64,000 nucleotides of DNA from Defluviitaleaceae bacterium (lineage in GTDB: Bacteria; Bacillota; Clostridia; Lachnospirales; WQUN01), in NCBI GenBank assembly GCA_009781755.1, contig WQVD01000008.1:19901-83900 (forward strand). Direction: 5' to 3'. Both the position numbers and the translations under genes were made by a program. The notes under the pieces were generated by a model. The model was given only the letters and a program-made list of their open reading frames with translations. It had not been told where the DNA came from and ran no database searches. Positions 21,301-30,043 of the stretch are shown here, piece after piece. Numbering within the stretch: the stretch's first letter is position 1; every line of letters starts with the position of its first letter.

Positions 21301-21764
21301 TGGAGTTGGCATTAACACAAAACTTCTTGGGCCGTTTCTTTGGCCAACAACCACTGGAATTGGTACTGGATGACAGCGTTATCCACAACGTTATCATCCC
21401 CATGGAGCGCAACTTGTCGCTGCTGCGCGTGTTGTATCCTATTGCCATTGGCGCGGCGTTTGTGCTGTCGTTAGGGTTATCATTGCTGACGATGTTGCAA
21501 AGTGCCAAGAATGCCGCCATCCTGCGCGTGCTGGGCAAGACGCGAGCCAACGCGCAATTCGCGCTGATTGCTGAGCAGTTAATTGTGTGCTTGGTGGGTG
21601 TGACATTGGGATTGTTGATTATGCCGTTGTTAAATGTAGCATTGGGGCTCATTGCCGTGTCGTTCGCCGGGTTGTACCTGGCGGGAGCGTTGGTGGGGTC
21701 GTTTATCGGTGCGGTTGTGATTAGTGCGAAGACACCGCTGGAGTTGTTGCAGGTGCGGGAATGA
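18360..21764 (+). CDS. Giant FtsX/MacB-type ABC permease, paralogue 1
   Basis: 1134 residues with GGGAGG upstream. The N-terminal helix (~14-32) is followed by a ~480-residue extracytoplasmic domain. Then comes an FtsX membrane block beginning near residue 525 (VNLAIFGAVSVMILALVVFLYVRQW), another helix near 715 (TGLAAALALLFVFSLGWLDD), a second extracytoplasmic domain, and a C-terminal FtsX block near 1025 (IAIGAAFVLSLGLSLLTMLQ). This two-FtsX-domain layout is known for ABC3-type permeases in lipid, peptide or antimicrobial export or sensing. It overlaps the next gene by 4 bp. The substrate cannot be told. Confidence 0.85.
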   Translation: MRKNVFLKSVLRQPIRAFLLAVLIAAAAFAFVARATEYRVISDEITRIEQLYRAIGVLQPLHFNDFTYDHDVTRVAALLADSPLVGRADARVFAQGVMHDHRNLIAQSTWGFLNPEMHGLDLYAVDHYFIGTLRRMPIRTQLQGRPAAVLNLQVDEMIQGDPTALRVGDREFTNAQGQVAVIRGFRDFRLILTEEELALMNAGEWNPLDDLYVDGQFLFRVTPAYMDNEGRMIWYLRAVMGVDALGFGFVYEDGHYLQRFVTDAAQRDTHDALTFFVNAEDETAMEAAMAYNDRTLALHDNNLSMMTVIGTQDMTAIPRFMRITQARLLDTPRFPGGRWLTYEDYLYNRHVAVIPAQLAIRRGIQVGDTITLTLRNQPRPPWIDHNPRDTSVWFSRGVEGWWDNYPAGWWGMTYTGHTDWRSFPTHEAALEVVGIYWYTPPGGAFTNFTSAEIYVPAGIIPEGFGWEDMPLLTGMYNFMLNSPRDEERFLRDYREPLAALGFVPIFVPTGFDVLVRATDPIRTSITVNLAIFGAVSVMILALVVFLYVRQWRRSVAITKALGLPSTRVMGWLFVPVLCIWIPAMLAGAWLGWHFALGEAEAVLRETFAYDYDAAALISAAWLGAMASGMALVMCAGVFGGAYNLIRRPVLEQLQGGTQKRLNIQRVESGELPEGFTVQALSLSTEPLRKSRVGAWRASLRHGLRHILRSPVKTGLAAALALLFVFSLGWLDDTIHFTEAEIERLWTETRIYAELVPIPQEDFEETAWWPSMIAPTSWDLMLASGFVTEAYLEGFVFGHWLSYLNSFVGVSHLDGFIAENTKTAMDEHLGVACDDIEIEFAPGFGPEDFIFVSGQPVPMIVPRHLLYVYEDGYIFEMGEVFTFDRSVIDFVDWGMHFAFGTVMVETRGRIIGVYDGGLQRGILRSGLPTVVPMEAFYYIADGNQWFHTEWAFLQTGRPAYMTTRFVVDTTRNRELDTLRDFVELALTQNFLGRFFGQQPLELVLDDSVIHNVIIPMERNLSLLRVLYPIAIGAAFVLSLGLSLLTMLQSAKNAAILRVLGKTRANAQFALIAEQLIVCLVGVTLGLLIMPLLNVALGLIAVSFAGLYLAGALVGSFIGAVVISAKTPLELLQVRE

Positions 21765-24700
21765 CGCGCCGGTTGTTTTTAATATTTTGTGCACGGCGAC
21801 CTTTGCTTGCATTTTTGTTATGCGCGTTGGTAGGTTTGGCTTCGTTCGCGTTTGTGGCGCGTGCGGCGGAATACATTGTGGTACGCGGCGAGTTGCAACG
21901 TATCGAAGGTATGTACCGCGCCATCGGCGTATTGACGCCATTGGAATTTAACGATTTTACCAACGACCATGACGTCACACGTGCCGCGCAATTAATTGCT
22001 GCCGACCGGCGCGTGGTGATATCCGATACGCGGCGTTTTACCACGGGGATATTGGATCGGCATACGCCTGTAGCGGTGTACCAAGGCGCGGGTGCGTGGG
22101 GAACGTTCTTTTTACCGGCGTTCAGCGGATTGGATATGCCGGGTTTGGAGCATTATTTCATAGGTACGGTGCGCGCGCCGGCGGCTTTGGTGCGGTTGGG
22201 CGGGCAACCGGTGTTGATGCTCAATGTCATGGTAGACGAAATGTTGCAAGGCGATGCGTCCGTTTTGCCTGTGGGTATGCGTGAATTTACCAACGCACAC
22301 GGGCAAACCGCACGGATAAGCGGGCGGCAGGATTTTCGTTTGCGCATAACCGAAGAAGAAGCCGAAGCTTTTCAACGCGGCGAATGGAATCCGTTGGATG
22401 TACGCGTGGGTGAGCAATACGTGTTTCAAGCAGCACCCAACCAAGATTTTACGTATGGACGTTTAAATTGGAATTTGCGCCCGCTGGTGGGTAACGATGG
22501 GTTGATATACGGACCGCTGTCGTTCGGTTTTTTCGGTTTCTACCAATTAATGCGCATTCAACCCGAACTGCGCAGCAACGCGGATGATATGCGCTTCTTC
22601 CTGCCGGCAAATGATGCGGATAGGTTGGAAGCTTTATTGGGCGATCATTTGCGCTTACATGAAATGAACCGTTCTTCCGTTGTGGTCATTGAAACGCGAG
22701 ACATGACCGCCGTGCCGCGCTTTACCAATGCGCACCATGCGCGGTTATTGCATACGTCCACTTTTTATGGCGGGCGGTGGCTCACGTATGAAGATTATAC
22801 GGAAGGACGTGCGGTTGCGGTCGTACCCATGCAATTGGCCATCCGCAGCGGCTTGACCGTGGGCGAGACCTTTACCATGACATTGCGTGATACCACACAA
22901 CCCAAGTGGTTAGCCACACTAACCACTTCACCTTGGGCACCGGGTATCGAAGGCTGGTGGAACAACTACCCCGACGGCTGGTGGGCATTCACCGAAGCGG
23001 GCGAGCCGGGTTGGCAAACCGCACGAACCCATACCATCGAAGTAGAAGTAGTAGGTGTGTACCGCATGACCCTGCCCGGTGTGACGATGCACAACTTTTC
23101 GGGTTTGGAGATATATATCCCCGCCGGCTTGATCCCTGAAGGGTTTGAATGGGACGGCGCACCATTGTTGACGGGTATGTACAGCTTCGTGTTGGATTCG
23201 CCCCGGAGCGAAGAGGCGTTTGTGCGCGACCATCAAGCAGCTTTGGCGGCGTTGGGGTTTGCAACGGCGTTTTTGCCTACGCGGTTTGACCATGTGGTGG
23301 CATCGATTGACCCGATTCGCACGTCCGTCACGGTTAATTTGTGGGTGTTTACCGCTGTGGCTGCGTTGGTGTTTGTATTGGCGGTGTACTTGTATGTAAG
23401 ACAATGGCGCAAGGCCGTAGCGGTGTCGCGGGCGTTGGGTATACCCGGGCGGAGGGTTATGCAGGGGTTGTTTGTTCCGGTGGTTTGCTTGTGGGTGCCC
23501 GTGGTGGTAATCGGTGCGCTTGCGGGGATGCAATTTGCCATGGCGCAAGCCAACGATGCACTTGCGGGCATCGGCGATTATGAAACCACGGCGATAAATA
23601 CATGGGCTTGGGCTTGGTCTTGGTGGTTACCGTTATTAATCGCAGGGATATGTGTGTTTATATTGGGTATTTTGTGGTTGGTGGGGTATGGTTTATTACG
23701 CCGTCCGGTGTTGGCACAGTTGCAAGGAGAAGCGCAAGCGGCGGCAGCCAAGGTAGTGGAATCGGGTGTTGTGCCCAAACATTTCCGCGTGCGTAATGTG
23801 GATGTCGGGGTAATTACCCGCACGCGCTTGGGTGGGTTGCGTGCATCCGTTCGCTACATGTGGCGGCACATACGCCGCGCACCGGTAAAAACGGCGTTGG
23901 CATGTGTGCTGGCGGTTGCGTTTGTCTTTTCGTTGGGGTGGTTGGATAACACCATCCGCTCCACCGAGGCGGAAATCGAACGGCTGTGGATGACTACGCG
24001 CATTGATGCACAAATCATGCGTCATGCCGACGCGGCAATGCCCGCATTGCATGGATGGCCTGCCTACATTGCACCCGCATCATGGGATGCCGTATACGCC
24101 ACGGGTTTCGTCACCGATGCATACTTGGAAGCCCTAGCACAATCGCAAACGGCGTATTTGCTGGGTGTGAGCCACTTGGCGGGCTTTATTGAAGAAAATA
24201 CCAAAACACCGTTGGATGAACAGCTCGGCGTGTTTTGTGATGATATTCATATTACTTTTGGTACCGGGTGGAGTGCGGCGGATTTTGTGTATGACACAGC
24301 GCGCACAATACCCGTGCTGGTACGCAACGATTATTTTGTGGAGATGGGATATACCTTTGGTGCCCCCATCCGCAAGCAAATCTCCACGGTGTATGGCTTG
24401 CGCAACGCAGAGTTATTCGTCATCGGTACGTTCGATGGCGGATTGCAACGTGCGGTGGGGCGTGTGGGGTTGAGCGTACAACCGTTATATGTCATGCCGC
24501 TGGAAGCGTTGCAATCGCTGGTATACGGGCATGTCTTATTTGCAAACGACACCGCAGCGGGGTTGGGAACATTGCGCCCGCCGTACATGACCGCGCGTTT
24601 CATCGCCAATCCGGCACGCAACCGCGAATTGGAACATTTGCGCAACGCTGTAGATACCCCGTTAGCAGTTAATCAAATGGGTGGTCAAGTGGGGCAAGTG

Positions 24701-25108
24701 CCGTTAGAGCTCCGTATGGACGACGATATCTTCCAAAATGTCGTCAAACCCATGGAGCAAAATTTGGCATTAATGCGTTTGATTTATCCCATTGCGGTGG
24801 CAACGGCATTTGCATTGGCGTTGGGGCTGTCGTTGCTCATGATGTTGCAAAACGCAAAAAACGCCGCCCTCCTGCGCGTGTTGGGTCGCCCAAAGACCGC
24901 TACGCAAGGGTTATTAATCTGCGAGCAATTAATCGTTTGTGTCGTTGGCATTATCGCGGCGGTTGTGGGTATTGTTTTGTGGGGTGCGGCAGGCAGTATT
25001 GCAATGTTGGCGGCGATTTATTTTGCCGGTGCGTTCATCGGGTCGTTGGCAGGTGCATATGTCATCAGCACAAAAGCACCGTTGGAATTATTACAAGTAA
25101 AGGAATGA
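21761..25108 (+). CDS. Giant FtsX/MacB-type ABC permease, paralogue 2
   Basis: 1115 residues; its ATG overlaps the previous TGA (ATGA). It is collinear with the upstream permease: compare EGMYRAIGVLTPLEFNDF with EQLYRAIGVLQPLHFNDF, and LLMMLQNAKNAALLRVLG with LLTMLQSAKNAAILRVLG. This points to an old tandem duplication now working as a heterodimer. FtsX blocks lie near residues 524 and 1005. It ends PLELLQVKE, as paralogue 1 ends PLELLQVRE. The ATPase gene follows 16 bp later with its own AAAGGAG site. Confidence 0.85.
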   Translation: MTRRLFLIFCARRPLLAFLLCALVGLASFAFVARAAEYIVVRGELQRIEGMYRAIGVLTPLEFNDFTNDHDVTRAAQLIAADRRVVISDTRRFTTGILDRHTPVAVYQGAGAWGTFFLPAFSGLDMPGLEHYFIGTVRAPAALVRLGGQPVLMLNVMVDEMLQGDASVLPVGMREFTNAHGQTARISGRQDFRLRITEEEAEAFQRGEWNPLDVRVGEQYVFQAAPNQDFTYGRLNWNLRPLVGNDGLIYGPLSFGFFGFYQLMRIQPELRSNADDMRFFLPANDADRLEALLGDHLRLHEMNRSSVVVIETRDMTAVPRFTNAHHARLLHTSTFYGGRWLTYEDYTEGRAVAVVPMQLAIRSGLTVGETFTMTLRDTTQPKWLATLTTSPWAPGIEGWWNNYPDGWWAFTEAGEPGWQTARTHTIEVEVVGVYRMTLPGVTMHNFSGLEIYIPAGLIPEGFEWDGAPLLTGMYSFVLDSPRSEEAFVRDHQAALAALGFATAFLPTRFDHVVASIDPIRTSVTVNLWVFTAVAALVFVLAVYLYVRQWRKAVAVSRALGIPGRRVMQGLFVPVVCLWVPVVVIGALAGMQFAMAQANDALAGIGDYETTAINTWAWAWSWWLPLLIAGICVFILGILWLVGYGLLRRPVLAQLQGEAQAAAAKVVESGVVPKHFRVRNVDVGVITRTRLGGLRASVRYMWRHIRRAPVKTALACVLAVAFVFSLGWLDNTIRSTEAEIERLWMTTRIDAQIMRHADAAMPALHGWPAYIAPASWDAVYATGFVTDAYLEALAQSQTAYLLGVSHLAGFIEENTKTPLDEQLGVFCDDIHITFGTGWSAADFVYDTARTIPVLVRNDYFVEMGYTFGAPIRKQISTVYGLRNAELFVIGTFDGGLQRAVGRVGLSVQPLYVMPLEALQSLVYGHVLFANDTAAGLGTLRPPYMTARFIANPARNRELEHLRNAVDTPLAVNQMGGQVGQVPLELRMDDDIFQNVVKPMEQNLALMRLIYPIAVATAFALALGLSLLMMLQNAKNAALLRVLGRPKTATQGLLICEQLIVCVVGIIAAVVGIVLWGAAGSIAMLAAIYFAGAFIGSLAGAYVISTKAPLELLQVKE

Positions 25109-25124
25109 GAAAGGAGCAAATAGA

Positions 25125-25784
25125 ATGTTAAAACTGGAAAATGTATGTTATCGCTACAAAAAGAGCAATCAAGACGTGCTCAAGGAAGTATCCGCCACCA
25201 TGGAAGCGGGCAAAATGCACGCCATCGTGGGGCCGTCGGGCAGTGGCAAAACAACGCTGCTGTCCATCATGGCGGGCATGGACAAACCCACGGCGGGCGC
25301 GGTGTACATTGACGATACATCGCTGGCGAAGTTGGACTTGGACAAATATCGGCGCGAACAAGTGTCCATGGTGTTCCAAGCGTTTCAATTGTTCCCGCTG
25401 TTGACGGCTATGGAAAATGTATGCTTCCCCATGGAAGCCGTAGGTGCATCGCGTGATGAAGCTGTCAAGCGCGCCAAGCCCCTGCTCGAATCCGTCGGTA
25501 TCAGCGAAGACAAGCACCGCCGCTACCCCGCCAACTTGTCCGGCGGCGAACAGCAGCGCGTGGCCATCGCCCGGGCGTTGTCATCGGGTGCCAAAGTCAT
25601 CTTGGCAGACGAACCCACCGGCAACTTGGACGGTGCCAACTCCGACGCGGTCATGGACATCTTGCGTCATTTGGCACACAAGCAGGGGTATTGCGTAGTC
25701 ATCGTTACCCACAACCCCGAAATCGCCGAAACCGCCGATCAAATCCTGCGCATGAAAGACGGCGTATTAACGGTGCAGAAATGA
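25125..25784 (+). CDS. ABC transporter ATPase, LolD/MacB type
   Basis: 219 residues, the usual size for FtsX-partner ATPases. Walker A is GPSGSGKTTLL, the Q-loop is MVFQAFQLFP, the signature is LSGGEQQRVAIARAL, Walker B is VILADEPTGNLD and the H-loop is VIVTHNPE. It should power the two permeases directly upstream by mechanotransmission rather than classical import. Its TGA stop overlaps the start of the MoxR gene (ATGA), tying the transporter to the following three genes in one transcript. Confidence 0.93.
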   Translation: MLKLENVCYRYKKSNQDVLKEVSATMEAGKMHAIVGPSGSGKTTLLSIMAGMDKPTAGAVYIDDTSLAKLDLDKYRREQVSMVFQAFQLFPLLTAMENVCFPMEAVGASRDEAVKRAKPLLESVGISEDKHRRYPANLSGGEQQRVAIARALSSGAKVILADEPTGNLDGANSDAVMDILRHLAHKQGYCVVIVTHNPEIAETADQILRMKDGVLTVQK

Positions 25785-26761
25785 ACGCCGCGCGCATACA
25801 AACCCTAACCGCCGATATTATTAACAACATCGAGCGCGTTATTGTAGGCAAAACGGAAGAAATCAAGCGCGTGCTGGCGGTATTGCTGGCGGGCGGGCAC
25901 GTATTATTGGAGGACGTACCCGGCACGGGCAAGACCCTGCTGGCCAAGGCGTTGGCCAAATCCTTCGACTGCGAATTCTCGCGCGTGCAATTTACGCCGG
26001 ACTTGCTGCCGGGCGAATTAACGGGCATCAATTTCTACAGCCCCAAAACAGGGGAATTTACCTTCCGCCGCGGTTCATTGTTCGCCAATATCGTATTGGG
26101 CGACGAAATCAACCGCGCCACGCCGCGCACGCAATCCGGCCTGCTCGAGTCTATGGAAGAACGGCAAATCACCGTAGACGGCGTGACCCACCCGCTGCCA
26201 GCACCCTACTTCGTCATCGCCACACAAAACCCGATCGAAACGCAAGGCACCTTTCCGCTGCCCGAAGCGCAGTTGGACCGTTTTATGGCCCAACTGAAAT
26301 TAGGTTACCCCACTACCGAACAAAGCACGGATATTTTGGCGCGCTTCATCGCCCCGCAAGGTCCGATGGAAAGCATGCAAGCCGTGTGCAGCACAGAAGA
26401 TTTGTTGGCCATGCAAGCCGCCGTCAAGGACGTGTTCATCCACGCAGACATCCTGCGCTACATCACCGACTTGGCCGAAGCCACCCGCAACCACGAATCC
26501 GTCGTGCTGGGTATTTCTACCCGCGGCGCGTTGGCGTTGGCGCGGATGGCACAGGCTTATTGCGCCATCAACGGCACAGAGCAAGTCACGCCCAAAGACG
26601 TGCTGGCATTGATGCCGTGCGTATTCGCGCATCGCTTGGCCGTCAAGGGCGGGGTAGGGCGCGCGGCAGCCATCATGCAAACCGTGCTGGAAGCGGTACG
26701 CGGCAGCGTCACCGCCCCCGTAGAAAACTGGAAAGATAATTCGCGTTGGGCACGCCAATAA
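25781..26761 (+). CDS. MoxR-family AAA+ ATPase
   Basis: 326 residues from the ATG at 25781, which overlaps the ABC ATPase stop. Walker A is EDVPGTGKTLLAKALA, Walker B is NIVLGDEINRATP, and sensor/arginine-finger regions are IATQNPIETQGTFPLPEAQLDRF. The C-terminal lid domain (ALMPCVFAHRL) is typical of MoxR. These ATPases act as chaperone-like factors for neighbouring DUF58/von Willebrand and transglutaminase-type proteins. The next genes (DUF58, DUF4129-like) fit that known pairing. Confidence 0.93.
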   Translation: MNAARIQTLTADIINNIERVIVGKTEEIKRVLAVLLAGGHVLLEDVPGTGKTLLAKALAKSFDCEFSRVQFTPDLLPGELTGINFYSPKTGEFTFRRGSLFANIVLGDEINRATPRTQSGLLESMEERQITVDGVTHPLPAPYFVIATQNPIETQGTFPLPEAQLDRFMAQLKLGYPTTEQSTDILARFIAPQGPMESMQAVCSTEDLLAMQAAVKDVFIHADILRYITDLAEATRNHESVVLGISTRGALALARMAQAYCAINGTEQVTPKDVLALMPCVFAHRLAVKGGVGRAAAIMQTVLEAVRGSVTAPVENWKDNSRWARQ

Positions 26762-26762
26762 T

Positions 26763-27872
26763 ATGTTTATCCTAATCCTGGGTGCAATTGTACTGGGGCT
26801 TGTGTTGTTGCAAGCCTACGTGTACCGCAAATTTTGGGCGCATGCGCTTACGTTAGACTTCCGCTTCAGCGCACGCGATGCCTTCGAGGGCGATACGCTG
26901 TACTTCCACACGGAAATCACCAACAAAAAAATCCTGCCCCTGCCGTGGCTGATGTTGAAATATTCACTTTCCAACGCGCTCATCTTCCCTGAGGGCAGCC
27001 AAGTGGAGATGGGCGAGTCGGTCAAGACGGGGCTATTCAGCGTCATGGCGTATCGGCGGGTGCGGCGCAAAGTGGAATTTACGTGCAGCAAACGTGGATT
27101 TTATCGGCTGCGGCACGTGCAAATCACCGCCGCCAATCTGCTGCACTCCAATACCTTCCGCAAAGAATTGGCATGTTACGGCGAGCTTACCGTTTTCCCG
27201 CGCTTGCTGGAGCACATCGACGAAATCGAAATCGCAACCAATACCATCGACACGATGCTGTTGTCGCATTCGCTTATCAACCCCGACCCGTTCACCTTCC
27301 GCGGCCTGCGCGAATACATCCCCACCGATCCGCTGCGCAACGTCAACTTCAAGGCCACCGCCGTCGCCGGGCAATTAATGGTCAACATCCACCAACCCAC
27401 ATCTGCCAAGCGGTTGGAAATCATCTTAAACTTGGAACAATACGCACCCACGACCGAGCCGGAACTGTACGAGCAAGCCATACGGTTGGCGGCTACGCTG
27501 GCGCAGCATTACATTTCGCAAGATGTGATGTTGGGTTTCTACACGAACGGCTGCGATTCGTTCACGGCGGAGTCGGTGCGGTTGCCGTCGGGCGCCAGCG
27601 CGGCGCAGCTTTATGCCGTGTACCACGCGCTGGGGCGGTTGGGCCTAGCATTTCGCCCCAATTCCATCACGCGGTATTTGGATGAATTAACCGACGCCGG
27701 CAGCATCTACGTCCTCATTTCCACCTGCCAAAACGAAGAAATCGCTGCGTCGCTGGTGGCGTTAAAGGCGCGTAACCTCCGCGTACACACCATCATGCCC
27801 ATATCGCAGGGCATGACCATCCCCGCCGCAACCCCCATCGAAGCCACCCTATGGGAGGCGCTGCCATGTTAA
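26763..27872 (+). CDS. DUF58 domain protein
   Basis: 369 residues. One N-terminal membrane helix (~2-20) precedes a beta-rich region with conserved W/PW (ILPLPWLMLKYSL). The DUF58 core signature is PFTFRGLREYIPTDPLRNVN. A vWA-like C-terminal fold contains IILNLEQYAP. It sits 1 bp after moxR and overlaps the next gene. MoxR-DUF58 pairs are widespread; their exact role is unknown, with links to cell-envelope assembly and stress. It is probably anchored at the inner face of the membrane. Confidence 0.88.
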   Translation: MFILILGAIVLGLVLLQAYVYRKFWAHALTLDFRFSARDAFEGDTLYFHTEITNKKILPLPWLMLKYSLSNALIFPEGSQVEMGESVKTGLFSVMAYRRVRRKVEFTCSKRGFYRLRHVQITAANLLHSNTFRKELACYGELTVFPRLLEHIDEIEIATNTIDTMLLSHSLINPDPFTFRGLREYIPTDPLRNVNFKATAVAGQLMVNIHQPTSAKRLEIILNLEQYAPTTEPELYEQAIRLAATLAQHYISQDVMLGFYTNGCDSFTAESVRLPSGASAAQLYAVYHALGRLGLAFRPNSITRYLDELTDAGSIYVLISTCQNEEIAASLVALKARNLRVHTIMPISQGMTIPAATPIEATLWEALPC

Positions 27873-29107
27873 CCAGCAAAATCAAACGCGAGCGCATCAA
27901 AAACTTCTTCGCCAACGCAGTCGTGTTTTTGGTGCTATTTAGTCTGTTTGTAGGCGTTTATGTAATGCTGGGCGATGGCGTGCCGTGGGTTTATTTGTTG
28001 CTGGCAATACCCTTCGCGGGGTTGTACGGTGTGCGTAGTTGGGCCAAGCGCAAGGACGTGTTCTTGGGTATCCACGGCGGTGTGTTGATATTGCCGTTTA
28101 TCCTATTCAATGCATGGCCGCTGCGGTTATTGGTGGGGGCTTTCGCGCTGTTGTGCGCCATTTATTCCATCCGCGCCCGCACTTACAAGGAATGGCGCCC
28201 CGGTGAAAAATCCGTATTCATGATGTTAGGCATCTTGGGTGTAGTATATTTTCTTGTTTCCTTCGTGTTTGGGGCAAATTTCGAGGACTTAGAGCGTTTT
28301 TTCTTCGCTACAGCCATGGTTGTGATGTCGGCCACGGTGCTGGTGTTGCAAATGGACAACATAGACCATCGCATCGCCAACCTGCCCGAAAAACTCCGAA
28401 GCACCACTTCGCTGCGCGGCATCCTTTCATTTAATAATCGGCTCATCAGCATTTTTTTGGGGTCGCTCATGTTATTGGGTGCACTGTCGCTTTTCTCGCA
28501 TGGAATATGGCGATTTGTACGCTGGGGTGGGCATGGGATAAGTGCAATTGTGTTATTCCTTTTTGGCTTGCCCGGCACGGTCATCAGTATTTTTGTCCGC
28601 GAAGGCGTTGAACCTTATCATGGCGATATCCCAATAGGGCAGTACTGGCAAGATTGGGGCGGGCGCGATGACCTCCCCGAAGAAGTGGCAGAATCAATAT
28701 CCATTGCATACAACCGGCTGATGGTCGCTACCCACATCCTTTTTGGAATTTTATTGTTATTTGTACTAACCGTGGGCATATACCTCTTCATCAACAACTT
28801 GCTCAAACGCTTCCACAAGAAAAACAAAATCGACGAGGACGAATCCCTCATCCCCGATGATGCCACCGGGCGGCTCAAATTCTTCTTCGGCGATTTGGCA
28901 GCTTTCTTGCCGCGCTTCGCGTCACTGTCGCGCCACAAAGTGCGCCGTGCCTTCGCCAAAAAAGTAAACCGCCACATCAAAAAAGGCGTGCCCATTTTCC
29001 AATCAGACACGCCCGATATCATCGCCAACAAAATCCGCCCCACCGAAAATATCGACGACTTAACCACCCAATACGAGGAAGTACGCTACGGGCCGGAAGT
29101 GCAATAA
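27866..29107 (+). CDS. Membrane protein with DUF4129-like C-terminus
   Basis: 413 residues. The ATG at 27866 is preferred over one at 27851 because GGGAGG lies 7 bp upstream of it. There are several N-terminal helices (VVFLVLFSLFVGVYVML and others to ~residue 155), two more near 195-240, and one near 290-310 (ILFGILLLFVLTVGIYLFI). The C-terminal cytoplasmic tail ends DDLTTQYEEVRYGPEV, resembling the DUF4129 motif LTxxYExxRYG seen in transglutaminase-type partners of MoxR/DUF58. No transglutaminase Cys-His-Asp core is visible, so it may be the membrane half only. Confidence 0.7.
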   Translation: MLTSKIKRERIKNFFANAVVFLVLFSLFVGVYVMLGDGVPWVYLLLAIPFAGLYGVRSWAKRKDVFLGIHGGVLILPFILFNAWPLRLLVGAFALLCAIYSIRARTYKEWRPGEKSVFMMLGILGVVYFLVSFVFGANFEDLERFFFATAMVVMSATVLVLQMDNIDHRIANLPEKLRSTTSLRGILSFNNRLISIFLGSLMLLGALSLFSHGIWRFVRWGGHGISAIVLFLFGLPGTVISIFVREGVEPYHGDIPIGQYWQDWGGRDDLPEEVAESISIAYNRLMVATHILFGILLLFVLTVGIYLFINNLLKRFHKKNKIDEDESLIPDDATGRLKFFFGDLAAFLPRFASLSRHKVRRAFAKKVNRHIKKGVPIFQSDTPDIIANKIRPTENIDDLTTQYEEVRYGPEVQ

Positions 29108-29160
29108 ACACGTAGCGAATAACTTTGCCGTCTGCACTGCAGCGAACGCACGTTCCTTGA

Positions 29161-29189
29161 TTGACAGTAGTAAAAGGGGCTATTAGAAT
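29161..29189 (+). promoter_or_regulatory. Promoter of the HPr-like gene
   Basis: TTGACA (29161-29166), a 17-bp spacer, TAGAAT (29184-29189). The gene's GGAAGGAGAG site follows at 29211. Confidence 0.8.
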
Positions 29190-29228
29190 GGTAGCAACAT
29201 TCCTCTTAATTCGGAAGGAGAGATTTGC

Positions 29229-29459
29229 ATGCAAAGCATTCATGTGCTGTTGGACACGGTTGACAAGGTGAAGACATTGGTTGGCATCCTTTCACCCATT
29301 GAAGGCGATTTTGACCTTGTTTCTGACCGTTATGTGGTGGATGCCAAGTCCATACTGGGTATTTTCAGCCTGGATATTTCAAAGCCGTTGCGGTTGGATA
29401 TGCATAATGCCGCAAGCGCGGAAAGAGTTTTGCCATTAATTGAAATGTACAAAGCGTAA
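29229..29459 (+). CDS. HPr-family protein lacking the phosphocarrier histidine
   Basis: 76 residues. The central AKSILGIFSLDISKPLRLDMHN matches the HPr fold around the regulatory serine (Ser41 here, equivalent to HPr Ser46 in KSIMGVMSL). The N-terminal GLHARPA-type active site with His15 is absent; the aligned stretch is GILSPIEGDFDLV. It is therefore unlikely to carry phosphate from PEP, but could be a regulatory or Crh-like relative. It is monocistronic, with its own promoter and a strong terminator 14 bp downstream. Confidence 0.75.
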   Translation: MQSIHVLLDTVDKVKTLVGILSPIEGDFDLVSDRYVVDAKSILGIFSLDISKPLRLDMHNAASAERVLPLIEMYKA

Positions 29460-29472
29460 CCAATGCAACACA

Positions 29473-29497
29473 GGATGGGGTGACCCATCCTTTTTTT
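29473..29497 (+). terminator. Rho-independent terminator after HPr-like gene
   Basis: Stem GGATGGG / CCCATCC with GTGA loop and seven T (29491-29497). Confidence 0.95.
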
Positions 29498-29539
29498 GCG
29501 CAAAGATAAATAATTGAATATAGGAAATGAGGGAATCAT

Positions 29540-30043
29540 ATGGCACTGTACGAAGCATGGAAACGTGTGTCGATGGACGCGCAAGGACAACCGATGAAGC
29601 ACGTATGGGAAGAATACATGATCAAAGAAAGAGCCGTGTACGCCCAAATCTTAAACAATAAAACCACCCGCATCGAAGGCACGGTGGCCCAACTGGCAGA
29701 AGAACTGCGCCTGTCGCCGATGCTCATTACGGCATTCTTGGACGGCATACACGAAGCCGTGGATGGCGTGCCGCAACCGTTGGAAGGCATCACCGAAGAA
29801 ACGGAAATCGCCTTCGATATTGACTTTGCACGTTTGTACAAGCAAATGGTGGCGTACAAAGCAGAAGAACTCTACACCCTGCCCGAATGGGAGAACATCT
29901 TCACCCCCGACGAGCAAAAAGCCTTATACACCGAGCAAAAAAAATCGCACACCGTAGTGCGCAACGAACCCAAGTTGGGCCGCAACGACCCCTGCGCATG
30001 CGGTAGCGGTAAAAAACACAAAAAATGTTGCGGCGCGGCTTAA
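29540..30043 (+). CDS. SEC-C motif protein
   Basis: 167 residues. The C-terminus [19 protein letters not shown] is the SEC-C zinc-binding motif found at the SecA tail and in many accessory proteins, which can bind ribosomes or SecB-like partners. The N-terminal ~140 residues are alpha-helical with no family I recognise ([20 protein letters not shown]). Its stop codon overlaps the start of tsaC (TAATG), suggesting coupling with a translation-related gene; a ribosome-associated role is an inference. Confidence 0.8.
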   Translation: MALYEAWKRVSMDAQGQPMKHVWEEYMIKERAVYAQILNNKTTRIEGTVAQLAEELRLSPMLITAFLDGIHEAVDGVPQPLEGITEETEIAFDIDFARLYKQMVAYKAEELYTLPEWENIFTPDEQKALYTEQKKSHTVVRNEPKLGRNDPCACGSGKKHKKCCGAA

